Numbered from the stretch's first letter, positions 27,785-36,406 are shown. The stretch: DNA of 64,000 bases from Huiozyma naganishii CBS 8797 (GCF_000348985.1 NC_035930.1:434001-498000); one strand, 5' to 3'. Numbers and translations: made by a program. The notes: generated by a model from the letters alone, not told the origin.

Positions 27785-28660
27785 ATGAGAACGACGTTCA
27801 GAGAGCTTGTGTTGGTGCTATTAAGTGTGGCCGTGTTCCCGGTGAGGGCGGCGACGACGGGGACTGGGACTGGGACAGGGACGGCAACTGGAACAGCAGC
27901 AGGGACTGCAACTGCAACGGCTACATCTGCTGACACAGATGTAGCTGACGCAGATACCTCCGACCCCAACCTCACGATCGTCGGAACATGGTCTTCCAAG
28001 TCGAACCAGGTGTTCACTGGCCCCGGGTTCTACGACCCCGTGGACGAGTTGCTGATCGAGCCCTCGTTGCCCGGGGTGTCGTACTCGTTCACCGCTGACG
28101 GGTACTTCGAGGAGGCGACATACCAGGTCTCAGGGAACCCACGGGACCCCTCGTGCCCCCAGGCCGCTCTGACGTGGCAGCACGGCCGTTACGAGGTGCT
28201 CAAGAACGGTACCCTCGTGTTGCACCCGCTGACCGTGGACGGAAGACAACTTGTCAGCGATCCGTGCACGGACAAGGGCACCTCGACGTACACCCGCTAC
28301 AACCAGACGGAGACCTTCAAGTCGTACCTGGTCTTCATCGACCCGTACCACGGGATCTACACTTTGCAACTGTACCAATTCGATGGGTCCCCCATGCAAC
28401 CACTGTACTTGGCGTACAGACCACCAATGATGCTCCCCACACAGACTCTGAACCCAACGTCGTCCGGTGCAAACGTCCAGGAGTCTCAGGCCCCATCTCA
28501 AGCGAAACGGTCACTGCAACAGAACGTCAAAAGGTCCTTAGAGAACAAGTACCGCACGAACGCGGAACTCAGACCAACAGCAGGTATCGCGTGGGACCTC
28601 GTATGGTACAGTTCTGCAGCGGTCCTGGGTCTAGGGTCAGTGCTCTTCCTCGTGTATTGA
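27785..28660 (+). CDS. ROT1: ROT1, essential ER chaperone-like membrane protein
   Basis: 291 residues (S. cerevisiae 256, YMR200W). It is an ER type I membrane protein needed for N- and O-glycosylation, protein folding and cell-wall beta-1,6-glucan. It has a signal peptide at about 1-22 (LVLVLLSVAVFPVRA), then the conserved luminal domain: DPNLTIVGTWSSKSNQVFTG, FYDPVDELLIEPSLPGVSYS, YNQTETFKSYLVFIDPYHGI. A C-terminal membrane segment ends the protein (WYSSAAVLGLGSVLFLVY). An extra Thr/Gly/Ala stretch at about residues 23-48 comes from a GGGACT-type short repeat (about 27857-27925) and explains the added length. The start is the ATG at 27785. Confidence 0.95.
   Translation: MRTTFRELVLVLLSVAVFPVRAATTGTGTGTGTATGTAAGTATATATSADTDVADADTSDPNLTIVGTWSSKSNQVFTGPGFYDPVDELLIEPSLPGVSYSFTADGYFEEATYQVSGNPRDPSCPQAALTWQHGRYEVLKNGTLVLHPLTVDGRQLVSDPCTDKGTSTYTRYNQTETFKSYLVFIDPYHGIYTLQLYQFDGSPMQPLYLAYRPPMMLPTQTLNPTSSGANVQESQAPSQAKRSLQQNVKRSLENKYRTNAELRPTAGIAWDLVWYSSAAVLGLGSVLFLVY
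27857..27925 (+). repeat. Degenerate GGGACT/ACTGCA microsatellite inside ROT1
   Basis: Repeats of GGGACT, then GCAACT/GCAACG triplet pairs, encode alternating Thr, Gly and Ala just after the signal peptide of ROT1. Such tracts usually vary in length between strains. Confidence 0.6.
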
Positions 28661-28715
28661 GCAAGAAGTATACAGTGTTACATATTTGTATAGGTGAAGA
28701 CTACTACTATGACAA

Positions 28716-29600
28716 CTACTCGATGAGGTCCTCGACTACTTCGAGACCGCAACCAGTGCACCGTCGTGTGACGGTGCCCTCGATGTCCTTGGGACCCTCG
28801 CGCGTCACAAACTCGTGCGTGTGTCGTGGACCGTACTTCCCACGATGGTACTTCTTTGTAAACTCCTGTGCTCTCGTGCGCAGCCTCATCTGCTTGATCT
28901 CCCGGTCGTACTTCCGCGTCTTGCGGTCCCTACGGTCCGTCTCACGCCGTTCCCACTCGGCGTCCAGCGCCTCTAGGGACCCCCATTTCGAAGAGGCGAA
29001 CCGTTCCACCTCGCACCGCACGAACAGTTGCATCCGAGCGTACGTCGCCGCGTGAGGGTTCGCTCTTTCCCACCGGTGGAACAGTGTATCGTCTGCCAAC
29101 TCGGACTCGGTCAGCAGGTAGTCGCCCTTGCACTCGGTCTTCGTCAGCAGACTGTACTTCTCCGGATGAGCTCGAGCACACTGCTTGCACACGGTGAGCT
29201 GGAACACTTTATCTAGCACTGGGTCCAGCTCGACGTTGATCCGGCACTCCATGCACCTGCGCATCGTGTGCGCATCCTCTAGCGATGGCGGTGGCACCAA
29301 AGTCTCTTGTGGACCAAACAGTTCCCTCTTCTCCCGCTGTGCGGCCTTCCACTCCTCCAAAGAGGTACCAACGGCACCGTCAGATCCACCACCCTCACCG
29401 GGCCCACTGCGGCTGCTGATGTACCCTCCGTTGAGGTTCTCGAGCGTCGCGAAGTCGTAGTCGATGTAGTCGCTCTTCCTGACACTCGGTTTCAGCGGTG
29501 GTCCTTTCGTCTTGGGAGCCGGGTCCTTCTCCTGGAGCAACCCACGCGCCCGCAGCCGCTCAGCGGCTGCAGCCCTGTTCCTCGCAATCCGCTCAGCCAT
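28716..29600 (-). CDS. RAD14: RAD14, XPA-family nucleotide excision repair protein
   Basis: 294 residues (S. cerevisiae 371, YMR201C). It recognises and verifies DNA damage in nucleotide excision repair. The C4 zinc finger is intact, C-x2-C (CMEC) then about 18 residues and C-x2-C (CKQC), at about residues 116-141. The XPA DNA-binding core follows (KYSLLTKTECKGDYLLTESE, RWERANPH, LFVRCEVERFASSKWGSLEA). The C-terminus EGTVTRRCTGCGLEVVEDLI adds another CxxC. The start is the ATG at 29600. It is shorter than the S. cerevisiae protein, mainly at the N-terminus. It is divergent from ERG2. Confidence 0.95.
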   Translation of the reverse strand: MAERIARNRAAAAERLRARGLLQEKDPAPKTKGPPLKPSVRKSDYIDYDFATLENLNGGYISSRSGPGEGGGSDGAVGTSLEEWKAAQREKRELFGPQETLVPPPSLEDAHTMRRCMECRINVELDPVLDKVFQLTVCKQCARAHPEKYSLLTKTECKGDYLLTESELADDTLFHRWERANPHAATYARMQLFVRCEVERFASSKWGSLEALDAEWERRETDRRDRKTRKYDREIKQMRLRTRAQEFTKKYHRGKYGPRHTHEFVTREGPKDIEGTVTRRCTGCGLEVVEDLIE

Positions 29601-29699
29601 CGCCCGTCTGAGGTTCTAACCTTCAGCCCTCTTCGTCTACCGCTTCGCTAAACGATAGAAGCGATATAATCGCAACGAGCGACGACAGCAACGACGAGG

Positions 29700-29707
29700 T
29701 ATAAAAG
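29700..29707 (+). promoter_or_regulatory. TATA box of ERG2
   Basis: TATAAAAG lies about 73 bases before the ERG2 ATG. I looked for the sterol response core TCGTATA in the ERG2/RAD14 interval and did not find an exact copy. Confidence 0.5.
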
Positions 29708-29779
29708 GAGCGTGTTGGCCAGTAGGCAGGTGCCGTTACCACTCCCCTGCAGTCCAATTGAAGACAACACAGACAACCG

Positions 29780-30451
29780 ATGAGACTGCTATCCGTTCTG
29801 TTGCCCCTCGTCCTGGTCGGGTACGTCCTGAACAAGTTGTACTCGACGTGGTTGCCCACGAACTACGTGTTTGACTGGCAGACGATCAACCAGCTGTGCA
29901 ACGGTGTGATCGCACAGACCGACTTCGCCGCTGAGGATTACTCTGGGGAGTTGTTCTTGCAGAACGTGCGGGACGCCTTGGCGTCCCACTACGGTGACCA
30001 TCTGATTAACGAGTACGCCAGAGAGAAATGGGTGTTCAACAACGCCGGTGGTGCCATGGGCCAGATGATCATCCTGCACGCTTCGATCTCTGAGTACGTG
30101 ATCATCTTCGGTACCGCTGTCGGCACAGAGGGTCACACTGGGGTTCATTTTGCAGACGATTACTTCACCATCTTGTCTGGGGTGCAACGTGCTGCCTTGC
30201 CCTACGCTGTCGAGCCAGAGGTGTACACACCAGGGCAGACACACCATCTGCGCAAGGGGTACGCGAAACAGTACTCTATGGAGTCTGGGTCCTTTGCGTT
30301 GGAGTTGGCACAGGGTTGGATCCCAGCAATGCTTCCTTTCGGGTTCTTGGACACTTTCTCGAGCACACTAGATGTGTACACGTTGTACAGGACCGTGGAG
30401 TTGACCGCAAGGGATATGTTCAAGAACTTGGTGGTTAATAGGAAGTTTTGA
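29780..30451 (+). CDS. ERG2: ERG2, C-8 sterol isomerase
   Basis: 223 residues (S. cerevisiae 222, YMR202W). It is an ER enzyme that moves the delta-8 double bond to delta-7 in ergosterol synthesis, and is homologous to the sigma-1 receptor. An N-terminal membrane segment (LLSVLLPLVLVGYVLNKLYS) is followed by the conserved cupin-like core: GGAMGQMIILHASISEYVII, GTAVGTEGHTGVHFADDYFT, and YTPGQTHHLRKGYAKQYSME. The start is the ATG at 29780. The gene is followed by a perfect hairpin and dispersed elements. Confidence 0.97.
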   Translation: MRLLSVLLPLVLVGYVLNKLYSTWLPTNYVFDWQTINQLCNGVIAQTDFAAEDYSGELFLQNVRDALASHYGDHLINEYAREKWVFNNAGGAMGQMIILHASISEYVIIFGTAVGTEGHTGVHFADDYFTILSGVQRAALPYAVEPEVYTPGQTHHLRKGYAKQYSMESGSFALELAQGWIPAMLPFGFLDTFSSTLDVYTLYRTVELTARDMFKNLVVNRKF

Positions 30452-30463
30452 GACTGCTTGCTA

Positions 30464-30482
30464 CGATACGGGCGAAGCGAGT
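30464..30482 (+). repeat. Dispersed short GC-rich element, copy B
   Basis: CGATACGGGCGAAGCGAGT, just after the ERG2 stop. It differs at one base from the complement of copies A and C. Confidence 0.7.
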
Positions 30483-30502
30483 GTCATACCCGAGGGGCTT
30501 CT

Positions 30503-30531
30503 CTATAGCACTCGCGAAGCGAGTGCTATAG
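30503..30531. repeat. Perfect 13-bp-stem hairpin after ERG2
   Basis: CTATAGCACTCGC, loop GAA, then GCGAGTGCTATAG: 13 perfect pairs around a 3-base loop. The inner part repeats the GCGAAGCGAGTG core of the neighbouring dispersed element. Confidence 0.85.
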
Positions 30532-30663
30532 TTTGCAGTCATTGCTGAGGAACCTCTGCAGATCTCTGGATGCTGAATCACCACTGGAGATGTTTTCATC
30601 GTTCTGTCTGTGCTACTTGCAAGAATTCTACAGAGCAAGTATCTTTGCTTGTGGTGTGAGTAT

Positions 30664-30726
30664 TCTGCTGACTCTTCGTCATCTGATTCTGCTGATTCTT
30701 CGACATCTGATTCTGCTTCTTTGACA
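30664..30726 (+). repeat. 24-bp tandem repeat, about 2.6 units
   Basis: The unit TCTGCTGACTCTTCGTCATC TGAT is followed by a near-identical copy (two changes) and a partial third. It lies in the ERG2-TOM40 spacer. Confidence 0.65.
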
Positions 30727-30742
30727 TGCCACTCGCAACGCT

Positions 30743-30761
30743 ACTCGCTTCGCTCGTATCG
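30743..30761 (-). repeat. Dispersed short GC-rich element, copy C
   Basis: ACTCGCTTCGCTCGTATCG, identical to copy A at 25829-25847 and in the same orientation. Confidence 0.7.
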
Positions 30762-31064
30762 TTGCTCGTTGCTACATATCTATATACCGTCAATTTGTGA
30801 CACTTTCAAAACGGGCCCTGGGGACTCAATTGAACTGGGGAAACCTCCAGATACCTCCCGGTACCTCCTAGGACCCTCCAGCACCCTCTTGGAACCCTCA
30901 GTGACCCAGGAGAGGGCCCCCAGGTCCCAGGTTCCAGAGTCCCCGGTCACTTCCGACGAAACCGTGCGCTGTCGCGACGTCTTTGAACAAATCGAAGAAC
31001 TTCAAAGACGCAGTTCGCACCTTGTGTTCACTTCACTTACAAGGCCAGAAGACCACCCCTCGGC

Positions 31065-32234
31065 ATGTCCTCCTCCACTGTCCAGTCGCTGAACAAGCTG
31101 CCCACACAGGCAGACGTGCTGCCCATGACTCCCGAGCAAACGTCGAACTCCTTCTGGTCGTCGAACCCGCTTTCGAGCTTCGTGATCGAGGCGTACCAGT
31201 CGCTGCACAGCCAGCGCCGTGCTCTGTCGTTGGCTAACCCGGGGACAGTCGAGAACCTTAACAAGGAGGTCTCCAGGGACGTGTTCCTGTCGCAGTACTT
31301 CTTTTCAGGGCTGCGTGCGGACCTCAACAAGGCGTTCCTGTTGAACCCTGCGTTCCAAACGTCGCACACTTTCTCCATCGGGTCCACTTCGTTGCCCAGC
31401 TACGCTTTCTCAGCGTTGTTCGCTAATGATAACCTGTTCATGCAGGGGAACCTCGACAACGACATGTCCCTCTCCGGGAGAATCAACTACGGATGGGATA
31501 AGGATAACGTCTCGAAGGTAAACCTTCAAGTCGCTAGAGGGCAACCATCGATGTGCCAATTGGAACAGGACTTCAAGGGCGCAGATTTCTCCGTCAACGC
31601 CAAAGCCTTGAACCCATCGTGGTCCCCGAAGACCGGGTTCCAAGGGGTTGCCGTCGCTTCAATCCTGCAGAGTGTCTCCCCCAATTGGTCTCTCGGGATC
31701 GAGACTTTGTACTCTAAGGTCGACGCCTCAGGTCCTGGGGACGCAGGGATCTCGTATTTGACCAGGTACGTTGCGCCAAAGAAGGACTGGATCTTCTCGG
31801 GCCAATTGCAAGCGAACGGGTCCCTCATCGCGTCGTTCTGGCGTAAAGTGTCCGCTAACGTCGAGGCAGGTGTAGAGACGACACTCCAAGCGGGGATGCT
31901 CCCCATTACGGACCCAATGATGGGCACACCGATTGGGATTCAACCCACAGTCGAGGGCCAAACGACTCTCGGGGCGAAATACGAGTACAGACAGTCCGTG
32001 TACAGGGGCACTGTTGACTCGCAGGGGAAAGTCGCGTGCTTCCTAGAGCGCAAAGTGCTCCCCACGCTCTCGATCCTCTTCTGCGGCGAGATCGACCACT
32101 TCAAGAACGAGAACAAGCTCGGATGTGGCCTTCAGTTCGAAACCGCTGGGAACCAGGAACTGCTCATGCTGCAGCAGGGACTCGACGCAGAGGGCAACCC
32201 GTTGCAGATGCCCCCATCGGAGGACGCAATCTAA
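31065..32234 (+). CDS. TOM40: TOM40, mitochondrial import channel
   Basis: 389 residues (S. cerevisiae 387, YMR203W). It is the 19-strand beta-barrel pore of the TOM complex in the outer membrane and the partner of TOM22 in this window. Conserved parts are NPGTVENLNKEVSRDVFLSQ, YFFSGLRADLNKAFLLNPAF, FSIGS, and many amphipathic strands (KVNLQVARGQPSMCQLEQDF, GFQGVAVASILQSVSPNWSL). The start is the ATG at 31065 (MSSSTVQSLNKLPTQADVLP). The spacer upstream is 613 bases and repeat-bearing. Confidence 0.97.
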   Translation: MSSSTVQSLNKLPTQADVLPMTPEQTSNSFWSSNPLSSFVIEAYQSLHSQRRALSLANPGTVENLNKEVSRDVFLSQYFFSGLRADLNKAFLLNPAFQTSHTFSIGSTSLPSYAFSALFANDNLFMQGNLDNDMSLSGRINYGWDKDNVSKVNLQVARGQPSMCQLEQDFKGADFSVNAKALNPSWSPKTGFQGVAVASILQSVSPNWSLGIETLYSKVDASGPGDAGISYLTRYVAPKKDWIFSGQLQANGSLIASFWRKVSANVEAGVETTLQAGMLPITDPMMGTPIGIQPTVEGQTTLGAKYEYRQSVYRGTVDSQGKVACFLERKVLPTLSILFCGEIDHFKNENKLGCGLQFETAGNQELLMLQQGLDAEGNPLQMPPSEDAI

Positions 32235-32292
32235 TCAACAACAGCGCCTGCTGCTGTTCCTTTAACATGTATACACCTTGTCTATAACGTAT

Positions 32293-32976
32293 CTACACGA
32301 GAGACACCAACGTGTCCTCGCAATCCGATAGCACGCCACCGCTGCTGGAACACCACTCACCAAAGTATGTGCTCGAGCGTCGTATCTTGGGCAGAGTGCC
32401 CCGGATGCTCATTGCCAGCCGGAACCGTTCGTTGATCGTGTCGGAGCTTGCTTGACCTCCAGGGATCTCTAGGGAGGGCACCTCGTCTCCTTCCTCCTCT
32501 AGCAAATAGTCCAGCTCCTCGGTGCCGTCCTGCGGGACCGTCTCACTGACTTGGTACCGGCACACCCGTGCCATAACGCCGTCCAACGCGGCCACGACCC
32601 GCTCAATTGCATCACTTGGGGCAAACTCGATCTCCCAGACCCTTCGAGGGCTCGAGAACAGCACCCCAGCAACACGACCCGCCCGCAGAGCTCCCTCTCG
32701 ACGCGCAACCGGGGCAGCACCGCATGGATCAGCTCGCCCTGTCGCCCGACGGCAAAGTAGTAAGCTTTGCTCTGCGGACCCGTTGCTCACCTCATATACC
32801 TCGAGGGGCCCCCGGGCTAGCAGGTTCGTCGTCGTCCCAGAGGCGCCCTGGATCCGCGCCTCAACGGCATCGTATCGGAACAGACTCGTCTTGCGCAACT
32901 GCGGCTGCGGCTGCTGCGGCTGCGACTTCTTCGACGACTGCAGCAGCTGACTCAACCGCTTCTTTACCGTGCCCAT
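32293..32976 (-). CDS. INP1: INP1-like peroxisome inheritance protein (short)
   Basis: 227 residues (S. cerevisiae INP1, YMR204C, 420). Inp1 tethers peroxisomes to the mother cell cortex via Pex3. The call rests mainly on position between TOM40 and PFK2. It is supported by a basic N-terminus (MGTVKKRLSQLLQSSKK), an LFRYDAVEARIQG-type segment at about 33-45, and a PH-like central domain (VWEIEFAPSDAIERVVAALD). The C-terminal half of the S. cerevisiae protein has no counterpart. The start is the ATG at 32976; only non-ATG codons extend upstream. Composition is very GC-rich with excess Ala and Arg. Confidence 0.7.
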   Translation of the reverse strand: MGTVKKRLSQLLQSSKKSQPQQPQPQLRKTSLFRYDAVEARIQGASGTTTNLLARGPLEVYEVSNGSAEQSLLLCRRATGRADPCGAAPVARREGALRAGRVAGVLFSSPRRVWEIEFAPSDAIERVVAALDGVMARVCRYQVSETVPQDGTEELDYLLEEEGDEVPSLEIPGGQASSDTINERFRLAMSIRGTLPKIRRSSTYFGEWCSSSGGVLSDCEDTLVSLV

Positions 32977-33157
32977 AAGACCGTTGCAGCGAGTGGAATG
33001 GCCCTCTTCTTCCCCAAGAAGCACCTACACTATATTTTGGGTCAAACTTCCCTCTAAGTTAAAAATTCTATAGTTTCTTGTACATTAATCTTCATGATAA
33101 ATAGATCTATTATAAGACGGTATGAGACGTGGGCGTGAGAGATGCTTCTTCCCGCGC

Positions 33158-36070
33158 TCAGTCCACGCGCTTTCTGCCGACGAGGTGGTCCGCGATCTCG
33201 CGGGTCTCCCTCCAGTGGATGATCTTGGGCATTCTCTTGGAGATCTCCGTCTCGTTGTCGTACAGCTGTCTGATCGGCGTGAACCGGATGTGCGAGCTCT
33301 TGACACCAAGCACGGACGCGGTTGCCTCGACGGCCTTGTCGTTCGCGTCGAACTGGAAGTCCGCGGCACGCACACCGGCAATGATCGCCTGCTGCTTCCC
33401 GATGAAGTCCACCGCTTTGATCGCAAACCGCGTCGCACGGGTACGGTCAATGGGCGATGGGAGACCACCTTGCTGGACGTGACCTGGGACAGCAGGCTTT
33501 GCGTCGAATTTGCCCTGCGCCTCAGCAGTGATGATGCTCGCCAGCTTGTCAGCGGAGAGAGCCTTCGACGCATTTGTTGTCTTCAAGATCAACTTACCGA
33601 AACCGGTTCTCCCCTGTGACTTCTCAAAGGACTCTGCAAGACTCGCAATGTCCTCTTGTAGTTGGTCCAGAGAGATACCTTCCTCGGGGACGTATGAAGC
33701 CTGCGCACCGACACAGATCGCAGCGCACGTAGCCAAGTAACCAGAGTTCCCACCTTGACAGTCCACGACGAAAGTTCTACCTCTCGTCGAGGCAGCTGAT
33801 TGCTTCACGACGTCACAGTACTTCATCAGGGCGTTCAAAGCGGTGTCACTACCAAGAGAGTATTCGGTACCGGGGACGTTGTTTGACAGAGTAGCTGGGA
33901 TCAGCACCATGGGGATTCTGAAAGCTGGGTAGCTCTCTCTAGCGGTCTCCAATTGGTGCAAGGATTCGAAGGCCTCAAACCCACCGACGATGACAAGACC
34001 ATCGAACTGGTACTTCTGGAAGTAGTAAGCGATCATCCCGATGTCAGCCTCGTTGGGGGTCACTCTGTTCGTCCCGATCTCGGAACCACCTTTACTCTGC
34101 CACCCGATCATCTCCTTCCAAGTCAGAGACCTCACGGACTCGTGTCTTGCCAACCCGCTGAACCCGTTGTAAATCGCGTAAGGTTTGTGGCCCTGCGACA
34201 TACAGTAAGTGGCCATCGAGTAAACGGCGGAGTTGATCCCACCGGCTGGGGGACCGACACTCACGATGGCGATCTTCAGGCGCTGGTCACGGGGCAACTT
34301 GGGGGCGACGTGGTCAGCAGAGTTGATGGCCATGAAATTGTTCAAATGTTCGATAAACTCTGTGTCTCTCAAAGCCATTGCCTTCTTGAAATCTTTCGCC
34401 TTGATTGCATCGGCGACGGACTTGGTCAACCGGACAGACTCGACAAGAGGCTTTCTTGTGATCTTGTTCTCGTTGACTGCGATCAGAGGCGATGGAGTGT
34501 CCGCATCGGACTCCAACACGGCGTTGACGGCCTCGACACCTTGCAACGTAGCCAAGATTCTGTCGTAGGCGACAGCGGTACCACCTCTTTGCACGTGCCC
34601 CAAAGTCGTGATTCTCGTGTCCAGACCCAACTTGTCCACAAGAACTTTGTGAACATCGGAGGGGGAGATTGGAGTCAAGTCCGCAGAGATTGCACCTTCT
34701 GCGACAATGACGATCGTGGTTCTCTTACCTCTTGCTCTGTGTTTCGCGACAATGTCACACATCTGTTTCTGCCAGTCACCGTCAGAGGCCGGTTTCTCTG
34801 GGATGAAGATGTAGTCAGCAGAGGTGGCAATCCCAGCCAACAGAGCCAACCAACCACAGTTTCTACCCATGACTTCAACGACGAAGGCTCTCGAGTGAGA
34901 GTTTGCTGTCGCCTCCACGTAGTCGATGGCCTGACAGATTCTGTCCAGTGCCGAGTAGGCACCGATCGTCGCGTCTGTAGTGGACATGTCGTTGTCGATG
35001 GACCCGACAGTCCCACAAATGTTCAAGTGCTTGTATCTGGTGTGTTGTTCCTGTGTGATCTTGCCCGTCTCTTGCAACTCCTGGATCAAAGAGGGCCACT
35101 CGGATCTGAACAAGTCGGCCCCAGTCAGGGACCCGTCACCACCACAGACGATCAGCGCATCGACACCTGCCTCAATCAAGTGCAGCGCGCCTAGCAGTCT
35201 CCCCTCGCGCTGTCTGAACTCCAGACACCTGGCCGTACCGATGTTGGTCCCGCCCTCTGCATTCCAACCTCTGACGTCCTCCCAGGAGAACTCCTTGATG
35301 TACTCTGGACCACCGCGGACAAGCCCCTCGTACCCCTCCATGACTACAAAGGCTTTACACCCTTTAAATAGCGCGGTTCTGACAATGGCACGGACGTTTG
35401 AGTTCATACCTTGAGCGTCACCACCTGAAGTCATCACTGCAATGGCCTTGTTAGCCTTTGCAGGCGTCATCTGTTTAGGTAGGGATGGGTGCGAGTCAGT
35501 AGTGCCGACACGGTACGACAGATCTGTCATCGAGTGGACTCTCGAAGGCTCCCGCGATGTTTTGGCGCCAGTTTGCAAAGCGGTCGCGACAGCGGTAGCC
35601 TCTGACGACAAGTTCCTGTCCGTTGGCTTCGAGGAAACAGAGTTTTTCGTAGAGGTGACACCGACAACGTTCCCCAATGGGTCCACTGTGTACAGTTCCA
35701 TGGGCAGTAAAGTGGAAGGGTATACCTGGTGTGGGATATGCAACTTGTTCAACGAGTGTTGCAAGTTCACGATCGATGTAGTCTTGAACACTAGCGACTG
35801 GTTGAAGTGCGCCCTCCAGTCCTGCGTGTCAGTCAGAGCCTCCAACGCGGCCAGCTGTTGGTCTGCCGCCTGTTGTCTTGCGGCGTCCTCGACGAGAACG
35901 ATTCTCACTGTGACCAACTTGTTGAACAGTACAGTCTCTGTGTCGCTCTTCTTTGTGGAGTCCAACTCCAAGAATTTCGCATAAAACTCAGCAGCCTTCT
36001 GGAAGGACGCATCCGAGTACGCCTCGACGGTGACGTAGGACGTCCCGTTCACAATTGGGGTTCCAGGCAT
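33158..36070 (-). CDS. PFK2: PFK2, 6-phosphofructokinase beta subunit
   Basis: 970 residues (S. cerevisiae 959, YMR205C). It converts fructose-6-phosphate to fructose-1,6-bisphosphate as part of the hetero-octamer with Pfk1. The N-terminal glyoxalase-like domain starts GTPIVNGTSYVTVEAYSDAS. The catalytic half has CGGDGSLTGADLFR, the active-site GSIDNDMSTTDATIGAYSA, EVMGRNCGWLALLAG and LGHVQRGGTAVAYDR. The regulatory half has GGFEAFESLHQLE, PATLSNNVPGTEYSLGSDTA and GHVQQGGLPSPIDRTRA. An oddity is that the ATP loop reads GGDAQGMN where the family has GGDAPGMN. The start is the ATG at 36070. Rap1-type sites and CTTCC boxes lie 250-340 bases upstream. Confidence 0.97.
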   Translation of the reverse strand: MPGTPIVNGTSYVTVEAYSDASFQKAAEFYAKFLELDSTKKSDTETVLFNKLVTVRIVLVEDAARQQAADQQLAALEALTDTQDWRAHFNQSLVFKTTSIVNLQHSLNKLHIPHQVYPSTLLPMELYTVDPLGNVVGVTSTKNSVSSKPTDRNLSSEATAVATALQTGAKTSREPSRVHSMTDLSYRVGTTDSHPSLPKQMTPAKANKAIAVMTSGGDAQGMNSNVRAIVRTALFKGCKAFVVMEGYEGLVRGGPEYIKEFSWEDVRGWNAEGGTNIGTARCLEFRQREGRLLGALHLIEAGVDALIVCGGDGSLTGADLFRSEWPSLIQELQETGKITQEQHTRYKHLNICGTVGSIDNDMSTTDATIGAYSALDRICQAIDYVEATANSHSRAFVVEVMGRNCGWLALLAGIATSADYIFIPEKPASDGDWQKQMCDIVAKHRARGKRTTIVIVAEGAISADLTPISPSDVHKVLVDKLGLDTRITTLGHVQRGGTAVAYDRILATLQGVEAVNAVLESDADTPSPLIAVNENKITRKPLVESVRLTKSVADAIKAKDFKKAMALRDTEFIEHLNNFMAINSADHVAPKLPRDQRLKIAIVSVGPPAGGINSAVYSMATYCMSQGHKPYAIYNGFSGLARHESVRSLTWKEMIGWQSKGGSEIGTNRVTPNEADIGMIAYYFQKYQFDGLVIVGGFEAFESLHQLETARESYPAFRIPMVLIPATLSNNVPGTEYSLGSDTALNALMKYCDVVKQSAASTRGRTFVVDCQGGNSGYLATCAAICVGAQASYVPEEGISLDQLQEDIASLAESFEKSQGRTGFGKLILKTTNASKALSADKLASIITAEAQGKFDAKPAVPGHVQQGGLPSPIDRTRATRFAIKAVDFIGKQQAIIAGVRAADFQFDANDKAVEATASVLGVKSSHIRFTPIRQLYDNETEISKRMPKIIHWRETREIADHLVGRKRVD

Positions 36071-36315
36071 GTTATATTCGGTTCCTCTGCTACACTATCT
36101 TTTGTAAACCAAACAGCAAGAGTGTATAATAAACCGCAGATCCACCACCGTTCCTACCACACACGTCCAAACCTGCCAGGCTTTAAACCTCTAGTCACCT
36201 TCTCGCGATGCGGAAACTTCAAACATATTTAAATGAGAGCATTCGAGATGAGACAGCTGCAGAATCGCAATTTCTACGAGAGATTCGTGACGTCGAGCCC
36301 ACTTCTGCAATTTGT

Positions 36316-36352
36316 GGAAGCCGCGTGATTTTGCAACCGCGATTACAGGAAG
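36316..36352 (-). promoter_or_regulatory. Gcr1-type CTTCC boxes of PFK2
   Basis: GGAAGCC occurs at 36316-36322 and 36348-36354. On the PFK2 strand this is CTTCC, the Gcr1 core, next to Rap1-type sites. This is the glycolytic UAS arrangement known from S. cerevisiae. Confidence 0.6.
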
Positions 36353-36360
36353 CCCGCCGT

Positions 36361-36406
36361 GCACCCACACACCGCCAAAAAAGCGCACCCACCACACCCA
36401 CACACC
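36361..36406 (+). promoter_or_regulatory. Rap1-type sites between PFK2 and YMR206W-like gene
   Basis: ACACCCACACACC at 36394-36406 matches the 13-base Rap1 consensus ACACCCRYACAYM exactly. GCACCCACACACC at 36361-36373 matches 12 of 13. Further CACCCAC runs lie around 36440. Confidence 0.7.

Noticed and set aside
30610..31092. 160-codon frame in the ERG2-TOM40 spacer
   Set aside because: Its Ser/Asp-rich start is only the 24-bp tandem repeat, and it runs into the TOM40 start in another frame.
33953..35194. A 413-codon open frame antisense to PFK2
   Set aside because: It lies wholly inside the conserved PFK2 coding sequence; strong codon bias removes stops from the opposite strand. The translation shows no domain.
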